Shown: positions 7,908 to 14,486 of the stretch, in pieces
How the letters are laid out: each line of letters opens with the position of its first letter
How positions within the stretch are numbered: position 1 is the stretch's first letter
Source: CAYSLU01 sp964431965
GTDB lineage: Bacteria; Verrucomicrobiota; Kiritimatiellia; CAIKKV01; CAYSLU01
Direction of reading: 5' to 3'
NCBI GenBank assembly: GCA_964431965.1
Contig: CAYSLU010000040.1
Location: 1 to 42,710, forward strand
DNA: 42,710 nt
Position numbers and translations under genes: made by a program
Notes under the pieces: generated by a model
Database searches by the model: none
Seen by the model: the letters and a program-made list of their open reading frames with translations, nothing else
Told to the model about the DNA's origin: nothing

Positions 7908-8740
7908 GGGGGCAGTCCTCCCCGCGCACCACTGCGCCGTTCTGCCTCAACAGCCGGCGCCACAAGATCCCGGATGACACCGCAGATCCCCGACTCCCGC
8001 CATGCCGCGCATTCTTCCGCAATGTAGTAGCTGGACGTGAACTGCCCGCGTTCCCATACGCTTACGGCCATGCACAGCGCATCGGTCTGGCGGTCCCGGT
8101 GGACGCCGCCGTCGTGCCCGGCATGGTCCACGCAGACTTGGTCAGTTGACAGGCAGTCCTTCGGGTAGCGTTGCGGCAATGTGGTCATGTTCTCGATCAA
8201 CGCGGTTGCGCGCTCCGCTGTCAGCTTGGTTTCCACGTGCTTCGGCCGGGAGTGGCGCCACTTCAGCCCCGGGATCGGCACCCAGACCATGGCCCCGCAG
8301 CGGCCGTCGTCATGCAGGCCGAACTGCCACTTGGCTATACCATTGGCGAAATCGCCGAGCCAGCCAACTATGAGTTGGCGACCGGGCGGGTAGTCCTCCG
8401 GCTTCACCACGCCGCGTTCGCGGACATCCAACAGTTCGACTTCGCACCGCAGCGTCGCATCCGGCGGCACGAGATTGGGTACGCCCTGGGCGCCGTACGC
8501 CAGGTGCGGGCTGATGATCAGCGTCCGTTTACCACCTGCGCGCATCCCCTCAATGCCGTAGCGGAGACCGGCGATACAGTCGCGTCTGCCAAGGTCGATG
8601 CGGTACCGCGACAGGCGTGTGCCTTCTACCTCGGTGCCGTCCAGAAGCCAGAAGCTTGCGTTTACGATGGCCGTCTTGCCCCGCACTGCTTCGTCGCCGG
8701 TGCCAACGACGATGTCTTGAACCTCTACACCCGGTGTCAT
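7904..8740 (-). CDS. FKBP-type peptidyl-prolyl isomerase fused to an uncharacterised C-terminal region
   Basis: The N-terminal 100 or so residues form an FKBP domain: VEVQDIVVGTGDEAVRGKTA, GLRYGIEGMRAGGKRTLIIS, LAYGAQGVPNLVPPDATLRC and EVELLDV. FKBP proteins speed up cis-trans isomerisation of prolyl bonds. About 170 further residues contain an aromatic stretch (AKWQFGLHDDGRCGAMVWVP) and several cysteines that I do not recognise. There is no signal peptide. The start is uncertain: an ATG at 8776 is possible and would add 12 residues. 8740 was chosen because the domain begins right after it and a weak GAAG precedes it. The gene is coupled by a 4-base overlap to the DUF72 gene. Confidence 0.82.
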   Translation of the reverse strand: MTPGVEVQDIVVGTGDEAVRGKTAIVNASFWLLDGTEVEGTRLSRYRIDLGRRDCIAGLRYGIEGMRAGGKRTLIISPHLAYGAQGVPNLVPPDATLRCEVELLDVRERGVVKPEDYPPGRQLIVGWLGDFANGIAKWQFGLHDDGRCGAMVWVPIPGLKWRHSRPKHVETKLTAERATALIENMTTLPQRYPKDCLSTDQVCVDHAGHDGGVHRDRQTDALCMAVSVWERGQFTSSYYIAEECAAWRESGICGVIRDLVAPAVEAERRSGARGGLPP

Positions 8741-8795
8741 GTTCTTCACACGCGCACGTGACCGCCCAAACAGCATGCTGGGAGCTACGACGTGA

Positions 8796-8889
8796 TCAGG
8801 CCAGCTTTCTGAGCAGCCAAGCCATGTTCTCGCCCAGGATAGGTGTTCCCGTCCTTGCGCGGGCTGCCGTTGAACGCGACGACCTTCAT
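8796..8889 (-). pseudogene. Flavodoxin-like NADPH-dependent FMN reductase, internally deleted remnant
   Basis: An ATG at 8889, with AGGGAG about 10 bases upstream, starts MKVVAFNGSPRKDGNT, the FMN-phosphate-binding start of this reductase family. Within a few codons the homology ends. In another frame the DNA encodes LGENMAWLLRKLA and a TGA at 8796-8798, which looks like the usual last helix of the same family. About 150 residues are therefore missing between the two ends and the reading frame is broken. The remnant lies just upstream of, and on the same strand as, the FKBP gene. Confidence 0.65.
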
Positions 8890-9024
8890 GTGCTTCTACT
8901 CCCTGGGACCGTTGCGACCGTATAGTACTATGGCGCGATCATCGGGCAGGGCGTCGGTCATGTCCAGCGCGGGGTGGCGAGCCTTGCAGACACGGCTACA
9001 GCTGTTCTGGTAGATTCCCCGTCC

Positions 9025-9957
9025 ATGGACGTGCCGACGATCGACCGCTGTCGCGGGGCCCTGGTTGGATTGGCCGTCTGCGATGCGCTGGGTACCACCG
9101 TGGAGTTCCGGCCGCCCGGATCGTTCCAGCCGATGACCGACATCGTGGGTGGCGGGCCATTCCACCTCAAGCCTGGCCAGTGGACGGACGACACGTCGAT
9201 GGCGCTTTGCCTGGCCGAAAGCCTGATCGCGAAGGGCGGATTCGATCCGGTCGACCAGTTGGAGCGTTACGTGCGGTGGTACCGGGAGGGGCACCTGAGC
9301 AGCACCGGCGCGTGCTTTGACATTGGCGGCACCACCTCGCAGGCGCTGCACCAGTTCGAGCGAACGCCCGAGCCGTTCTGTGGATCCACCAACCCGCGTG
9401 CCGCTGGAAACGGTAGCATCATGCGGCTCGCGCCTGTGCCATTGTTCTTCGCCGGCTGCCCGGAGGCCGCCATAGAGCGATCAGGTGACAGTTCCCGTAC
9501 CACCCACGGCGCCCGTGTCTGCGTGGATGCATGTCGGTACATGGGCGGCCTGATCGTCGGGGCGGTGACGGGAGCCACGAAGGACGAACTGCTGGCGGAG
9601 CGTTACTGCCCGCTACCCGGATACTGGCAGAGGCATCCGCTGGCTCCCGAGATCGACGAAATCGCCCGCGGGGCGTTCAAGCGCAGGGAGCCGCCGGCGA
9701 TCCGGGGGACCGGCTATGTCGTTCAGTCGCTGGAAGCCGCGCTGTGGGCTTTCCACAAGGCCCGGGACTTCCGCGATGGCGCCTTGCTGACCGTGAACCT
9801 GGGCGACGATGCCGACACGACCGGCGCGGTGTATGGTCAGATTGCCGGGGCGTTCTACGGGTATGATGGCATACCCGAGCGGTGGCGGTTAGTCGTGGCG
9901 CAGTCCCACACTATCCTGGCGATGGCCGACCGTCTAGCGGGCCTGGTTGCCCGGTAG
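9025..9957 (+). CDS. ADP-ribosylglycohydrolase family protein (DraG-like)
   Basis: The protein has 310 residues from the ATG at 9025. The family removes ADP-ribose from proteins or small molecules using two magnesium ions. Metal-binding motifs are present: GQWTDDTSMALCLAES near the N-terminus, GNGSIMRLAP in the middle, and NLGDDADTTGAVYGQIAGAF near the C-terminus. The opening DRCRGALVGLAVCDALGTTVEF is also typical. A GTG at 8974 would add 17 residues without family similarity. Neither start has a clear ribosome-binding site. The physiological target is unknown and no ADP-ribosyltransferase is visible nearby. Confidence 0.9.
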   Translation: MDVPTIDRCRGALVGLAVCDALGTTVEFRPPGSFQPMTDIVGGGPFHLKPGQWTDDTSMALCLAESLIAKGGFDPVDQLERYVRWYREGHLSSTGACFDIGGTTSQALHQFERTPEPFCGSTNPRAAGNGSIMRLAPVPLFFAGCPEAAIERSGDSSRTTHGARVCVDACRYMGGLIVGAVTGATKDELLAERYCPLPGYWQRHPLAPEIDEIARGAFKRREPPAIRGTGYVVQSLEAALWAFHKARDFRDGALLTVNLGDDADTTGAVYGQIAGAFYGYDGIPERWRLVVAQSHTILAMADRLAGLVAR

Positions 9958-10128
9958 CGTGCCCTTCGCCCCAAACATGCTCACCATCTGCGCGTCCTTC
10001 TGGCTCGGCACCACCCCGCCGCAGTCGCGCATGATGTGGATCTCGGCGGCCCGGGCCGCACGGTCGCCCCACATCTTCCTTACCGGCGCAGCCTGCGAAT
10101 GATGTGTGCGCCCCGAGGCAGCCGACAT
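9934..10128 (-). CDS. Hypothetical short protein or C-terminal gene remnant
   Basis: This is a 64-codon frame whose middle and end (RKMWGDRAARAAEIHIMRDC, GGVVPSQKDAQMVSMFG) have the balanced composition of real protein. I do not recognise a family. It overlaps the end of the ADP-ribosylglycohydrolase gene by 24 bases on the opposite strand. No convincing ribosome-binding site was seen. Given the number of broken genes around it, it may be the surviving C-terminus of a lost gene. Confidence 0.3.
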   Translation of the reverse strand: MSAASGRTHHSQAAPVRKMWGDRAARAAEIHIMRDCGGVVPSQKDAQMVSMFGAKGTLPGNQAR

Positions 10129-10466
10129 GTGAACCAGTCGGCTACTGCAACGGTCGCAGCCAACACGAGCACGGTCAGACCAGGTATATGATGACGACCT
10201 GCGCTACAGCCCAGACAGCCCGAGCTGCATCATGGCCCTGAGGCGGACCGCAGAAGACGCCGAGGAATAGACATTCCGGCATGATCTTCAGCTGCCTCAT
10301 CGTTGGTTTCGCCATCAGACACGCCGTGCTCAACGTACGTCGCGCTCCAAATCGACCAGAACGGCGTCAAGAGAGTTGCCGACTCTCGAGGTGCGGAAGT
10401 CATAGACGTGACCGATCGCCTTATCCGCGGCCTCGGCCAAGAGCGATTCGGCAACCCGAGCGGGAC
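10129..10466. other. No intact gene; decayed coding fragments
   Basis: On the minus strand a stop-bounded stretch ending at 10330 reads VGPARVAESLLAEAADKAIG, then ends with LDAVLVDLERDV. It has coding-like composition and lies in a different frame directly after the lipoprotein stop. Further left on the same strand, two apolar stretches (AVWAVAQVVIIYLV and LTVLVLAATVAVADWF) are separated by a stop and frame change. No complete gene is evident. Confidence 0.4.
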
Positions 10467-10991
10467 CTACTCGCCGCTGGTGACATCAATCCGATTTGTT
10501 CTGCCCGCGGTTGTGCTCACCACATACGGCGACCATGCGGTTCCCACCCACGGGGTCCCGGCATTCTTGATGGCGTATGTGTGCCCGGCCTCAGCCGTGA
10601 AGGTGAAGGAATGTCGGTAGGGGTTTCGTCCGTTGGACGCCACGTATCGTCCCGAATTTGGACTGTAGCTGGCACTTCCGGCCGCTGCTGGACGATTGAC
10701 GATCAGCGCATGTGCTCCGGGTGTCAGCTCGAAATGGATCTCCTTCCAAGCTCCCATTGGCGGGAACGGCCCGAACCTCACCGTTTGCCCATCAAGCTGG
10801 TCCACCCAGACGTCATCTTGTTTCAGGATGGCGAGTGTCGCCATCTGGTTGGCCGATAGCGGGGACCCGGAGTATGTCTGCAGTATGGCGCAGTTGGTGT
10901 CGCCTCTCATGGGGAAGGTTCCGCAGCCACAGACGCCGAACAGGCATCCGATGCTCAGGCCGGCGGCGATCAACCAACTTGGGTGCTTCAT
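10467..10991 (-). CDS. Predicted lipoprotein of unknown function
   Basis: The protein has 174 residues. It starts MKHPSWLIAAGLSIGCLFGV followed by the lipobox-like VCGC, so it should be exported, lipidated on cysteine and membrane-anchored. The ATG at 10991 was chosen because AAGGAG lies about 6 bases upstream. An ATG at 11009 and the frame beyond it lack such support. The mature part has beta-rich character (WKEIHFELTPGAHALIVNRP, HSFTFTAEAGHTYAIKN), as in small periplasmic proteins. After the TAG stop, coding-like sequence continues in another frame to 10330. The C-terminus may therefore have been cut short by a frameshift. No family was recognised. Confidence 0.65.
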   Translation of the reverse strand: MKHPSWLIAAGLSIGCLFGVCGCGTFPMRGDTNCAILQTYSGSPLSANQMATLAILKQDDVWVDQLDGQTVRFGPFPPMGAWKEIHFELTPGAHALIVNRPAAAGSASYSPNSGRYVASNGRNPYRHSFTFTAEAGHTYAIKNAGTPWVGTAWSPYVVSTTAGRTNRIDVTSGE

Positions 10992-11244
10992 CTCGGACTC
11001 CTTGTTCATGCCCGCAGTCTTGCGTGCCTTCTTGTCTGATGCGGAGCGCGGTTGTCCGCCTTGCCCGAACGACAGTGACGGGATAGTGGTACAGCAGGTG
11101 CCGAAGATCAAGCAGGCATGACCGCTGCCTCCGGATACCGGCTACAACGCACGCAGAACGCTCGGTGGGACCCGGTGATGGCCGGGCTCTCGTCGGGCAG
11201 GCGTTGAGCGATCTGGGGGCGGAGCGAATGGCGGCGTAAGGGCA

Positions 11245-11264
11245 GCTGTACGGCGCCGTACAGC
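11245..11264. repeat. Dispersed palindrome, copy 3 (longest)
   Basis: GCTGTACGGCGCCGTACAGC is a perfect 20-base palindrome in the gap between the lipoprotein gene and the C39-like remnant. Its core and right flank are identical to the copy at 7107. Confidence 0.85.
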
Positions 11265-11480
11265 AGGACTGAGTGGCTATGTGGTAACGCAGGCGTAAAG
11301 GGCACGGCAGGGGGGCGGGGGAGACCCGTTCCCTCTGCCGATCGGTACCTGTAGCGTACGGCAGGCCGTTTCCCGGGTATGGCTGAGGCATCAGTATCGC
11401 GTAACCGGGTGACCCGTAAGGTGGTTCGTAGTCCGACGCTCGCCGATCGTGGTAACTTGGCGTCTGAAATGGAGGTCGGT

Positions 11481-11882
11481 ATGGCAGGATCCATTCTTAG
11501 CAAAGTGCAGGACTTCATCGCCGATCGGACCGGGCTGCGGCTGCTGCCCGATCGGCTGCGGCATCCCCGGGATCCAAGCGTCGAGACCTTGAAGGTGCCG
11601 GGCTACTATCAGGCGCAGCAGTACACCTGCGGGTTCGTGGCGGGGATGATGGTGCTGCGGTACTTCGATCCCGACTACCCGGTGGAGAGGTTCTACCAGC
11701 GGACTACGCATGAACCGATCCGCCAACGAGATGCAAATTGGACTGGGGCTGCACACAAGCAGCGGAAGCAGGATCCCGGCTTGAATTCCGTGTCGGGCTG
11801 TACCACGATGCCGGTGTTGCCGCCTGTGACGCGTGGTGCGGGGAGGTGGCTGCGGCCCCGCAAAGAACCAGTGGTCAGATAA
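11481..11882 (+). pseudogene. C39-like (papain-type) cysteine peptidase, 3'-truncated
   Basis: The ATG at 11481 follows GGAGGT at good spacing. The first 75 or so residues end LKVPGYYQAQQYTCGFVAGM followed by MVLRYFDPDYPVERFY. This is the catalytic-cysteine segment of C39-like domains (Q-x(5)-C-G-x-A/V). After about 11705 the sequence loses similarity and becomes Arg-rich with no catalytic His or Asp segment. The frame then runs to 11882 by chance. The enzyme core is missing, so this is a broken gene. Whether it was membrane-linked or secreted cannot be told. Confidence 0.6.
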
Positions 11883-11903
11883 GATAGTTGGGTGCGGAGA
11901 AGG

Positions 11904-12221
11904 ATGATTGACAAACCAGAGAACCCGGAAAGAAGGCGGATCGCTCGGCGTCTCTATGCACGGATGCTCGTCGGATCGGCTGCCGGAGGCGTTCTCTTGT
12001 GCGTGGCGGCGTGGTTGAGGCTGAAGCAACTCGGATACACCGGCGACAACCCCTTCTGCGGCCCGCCGTTCATGATGATCTGCATGGGCGGTGCGTGGTT
12101 GGGCATGGTGCTTGGTGCAGGTGTAGGCGTCTTCTCTGTTGTGTTCGGAAAGGGAAAGGACACCCAACAAATGCTGCCTATCGCGCTCCGCGCTCAGGCA
12201 GATTTGCGGCGTTCGCTTTGA
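11904..12221 (+). CDS. Small membrane protein, two predicted membrane segments
   Basis: The protein has 105 residues. After a charged N-terminus (KPENPERRRIARRLYARML) come an apolar helix GSAAGGVLLCVAAWLRL and a second one MMICMGGAWLGMVLGAGVGV followed by FSVVFGKGK. The C-terminal 20 residues may come from DNA joined by a deletion, because the four-helix-bundle remnant starts right after. GGAG (11896-11899) is 4 bases before the ATG at 11904; a GTG at 11892 is the alternative start. No family was recognised. Confidence 0.5.
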   Translation: MIDKPENPERRRIARRLYARMLVGSAAGGVLLCVAAWLRLKQLGYTGDNPFCGPPFMMICMGGAWLGMVLGAGVGVFSVVFGKGKDTQQMLPIALRAQADLRRSL

Positions 12222-12229
12222 AAAAGCGT

Positions 12230-12454
12230 ATGGCGATCCCGCTGAACATCGCCGAGGATAACGGCAAAGCCAAGGCACTGCTTGACAGGATCGTGGCGAT
12301 GCTAATGAAGCTCGGGCTGCGCGGGTATTCGGTTCACGAGATGCCGGGCGAATACCGGACGGGAAAGGACAAAACCGATTCCGACCCCGATGGCAACGGG
12401 AGAGAAGACAACCGCCATCGGGAAAGGACCCCGACTCGCGCCGGGGCATTGTAG
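12230..12454 (+). pseudogene. Four-helix-bundle (S23 / Avd-like) protein, internally deleted
   Basis: The frame reads MAIPLNIAEDNGKAKALLDR, then IVAMLMKLGLRGYSVHE. Proteins of the 23S rRNA intervening-sequence (S23) family have SIPLNIAEGNG, then about 40 residues around FF-IARGSALE, then a final helix of the type RIVxMLxxLGxRGY. Here the first and last pieces are fused and the middle is missing. The first helix upstream of IPLNIAE is also absent. The tail is rich in Asp, Asn and Arg, as is common in the family. It is almost certainly non-functional. Confidence 0.65.
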
Positions 12455-12473
12455 TGTAAAGAGAAGGTCTTAC

Positions 12474-14447
12474 ATGGCGAAATCGTCGCAATACTGTGCA
12501 CGCGTGATTGACAAAGAGGAACTCACGGACTGGAGGAACCTGCGCCGGGAACAGGCACTCTTCGACTTGGACGCACTGCGCGCCACGCTGAAGTCGTGTC
12601 CGCTGAGCTTCCCTGCAAGCCGGCCGCGGCTGCTGTTCGGGGAAGCGGACGTGGCGAGGATCCGGCAACGCGCAGACGCGGCGACCCGCGAACGAATTCG
12701 ACAGGAATGCGATAAGCTCATTGCCGATCCGCCCGATAATGTCGAAAGCCGCAACGCCTCCTATTTGGCACGCCCGGTACGCATTGTCGCCGGCGGTTTT
12801 CTCTTGCTTCAGGACGAACGCTATCTCGAGTGGGCGCGCCGGCGGAGCGAAGCGCTGCTGACCCTGCCAAGCTGGATGGGCGCAGTGCACAAGTCCTTCA
12901 TTAAACACTGCGACCACGTCATGGCCAATGTGGGGGCGGATCTTTCCTGTGCCCATGACTGGTTGGGCGATGCCGTGGATGATGCATTCACCGACCGCCT
13001 GGCCGACGGCTTGCGGCAGTTGCTCCTGCTCCCCTATCTGGAAGGGGCTCGCAAACGCGACGAGCACTGGTCGCGCGACACCTATCTGGCCAATTGGAAG
13101 ATAATGACCTTCGGCGAGTCGGGACTGGCGATCTGCGCGTTTGGCGACCGCTGGCCGGAAGCGCGCGAAGGATTGGCCTTGTCGGCCGACGGCGTACTCG
13201 ATATTCTCGACGTCATTCCGCCCGAAGGCGACTGGCCCGAAGGCCTCGGTTACTGGTACGCGACCCTGTTCATGGGGCTGCGCTTCGGCCTTGCGCTCCG
13301 GCGCCTGACCGGGGGCAAAGCCGATCTGCTGGCGCATCCCCGGCTCGCCGTCACCGGCGATTTTGGTGCGGCGCACATCTCCCCCCAGGGGCGGGTATAC
13401 AACTACGGTGACAATTCGGATGTGCTGGCGCCCCATTGCGCCGAAGCCCTTTTGATCCTGGCAAACGAGCAGGCACGTCCCGACTGGCGGGCGGCAGCCC
13501 GGCATTTTCCTTCGTACAGTCCGCTCTGGTTGCATTTCGACGATCCAGAAACGGCAGGTACGCCAATCGCCGACGGAACATCCGCCTTCCCGGCGACCGG
13601 GGTGGTCATCCTGCGCCGGGGCAGCACTTTCGTCGGCATGCGCAGCGGCGACAGCACGGTCGGTCACGCGCACCTTGACTGCAACGGTTTCATCCTGGAG
13701 ACGCGCGGTGCGTCGCTGATTCGGGATTCCGGGCTCTGGCCCTACGCGCATTTTCTCGGCTTCTTCGACTGTGGGAAGGGCTATGGCGGAAAGCGCTGGA
13801 ACTTCGACGCACTGGCCACGGTCGGCCACAGCGTGGTCCTGGTCGACGGGCTGGGACAGGCGTGCGGCTCCGAGTATGCAGGCCGCATCGAGGTGCCCGT
13901 TTGCGGCGACGGCTGGATGCGCCTGGACGCCGATGCGTCAAACTGCTACCCGGGGCTGCTCACCAAATGGCGGCGATCGCTGCTGCTAGTGGGCGAGGAG
14001 CTGTTGGTCGTTCGAGACGTGATTGTCTGCGACGGCGAACGGCACATGGAATGGCTCCTGCATTCGGACGCCGCGTTCTGCGACGACGGCGACGACACGG
14101 TGCTGGAACTGAACGGCGTGCGGGCGCGACTCGTGCCGCTGCTGCCCGACCGCAGCCAGGGCTGGCGCGTCAGTGATGTCACCCACCGCAGCGTTTACGA
14201 GAACTCGAACACCGGCGAGATCGAGCGGCCGGCTATCCGTTACCGCAGTTTTGCGCCCTTCTGTGTTGCCAAGGCTGTCGAGTTTCTGTTCATTCTGCAA
14301 TTGCATGCCGATCAACCGCTACCGTTTGCATTCAGCGGCACCAGCGCCGACTGGCAGCTCAATCTTTCAGGTTCGGATCAGACCATTATTCCGGACGGCG
14401 ATACCATGACCGTGCGTGTTGCCGCACAACCCGTTTCACCGGACTGA
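12474..14447 (+). CDS. Heparinase II/III-family polysaccharide lyase-like protein
   Basis: The protein has 657 residues. The N-terminal half (about 1-370) is an all-helical toroid, with RPRLLFGEADVARIRQRADA at its start and EGDWPEGLGYWYATLFMGLR further on. The C-terminal half is a beta-sandwich with STFVGMRSGDSTVGHAHLDC followed by NGFILETRGASLIRD, the conserved histidine segment of heparinase II/III enzymes. These lyases cleave uronic-acid polysaccharides by beta-elimination; the target here is unknown. No signal peptide was seen. The ATG at 12474 follows GAAGG. The gene ends 17 bases before the assembly gap. Confidence 0.8.
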   Translation: MAKSSQYCARVIDKEELTDWRNLRREQALFDLDALRATLKSCPLSFPASRPRLLFGEADVARIRQRADAATRERIRQECDKLIADPPDNVESRNASYLARPVRIVAGGFLLLQDERYLEWARRRSEALLTLPSWMGAVHKSFIKHCDHVMANVGADLSCAHDWLGDAVDDAFTDRLADGLRQLLLLPYLEGARKRDEHWSRDTYLANWKIMTFGESGLAICAFGDRWPEAREGLALSADGVLDILDVIPPEGDWPEGLGYWYATLFMGLRFGLALRRLTGGKADLLAHPRLAVTGDFGAAHISPQGRVYNYGDNSDVLAPHCAEALLILANEQARPDWRAAARHFPSYSPLWLHFDDPETAGTPIADGTSAFPATGVVILRRGSTFVGMRSGDSTVGHAHLDCNGFILETRGASLIRDSGLWPYAHFLGFFDCGKGYGGKRWNFDALATVGHSVVLVDGLGQACGSEYAGRIEVPVCGDGWMRLDADASNCYPGLLTKWRRSLLLVGEELLVVRDVIVCDGERHMEWLLHSDAAFCDDGDDTVLELNGVRARLVPLLPDRSQGWRVSDVTHRSVYENSNTGEIERPAIRYRSFAPFCVAKAVEFLFILQLHADQPLPFAFSGTSADWQLNLSGSDQTIIPDGDTMTVRVAAQPVSPD

Positions 14448-14464
14448 ACCCGCAACCGGACAAG

Positions 14465-14474
14465 NNNNNNNNNN
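14465..14474. other. Assembly gap (ten Ns)
   Basis: Ten ambiguous bases mark a scaffold join of unknown true length. It lies a few bases beyond the 3' end of the group II intron, a multi-copy element that often breaks assemblies. Linkage of the left and right halves of the accessory region depends on this join. Confidence 0.98.
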
Positions 14475-14486
14475 ACGCCAAAGGCG

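Noticed and set aside
8480..8505. GGCGCCGTACGCC as another copy of the dispersed palindrome
   Set aside because: It encodes the conserved LAYGAQG loop of the FKBP domain and lacks the other palindrome arm.
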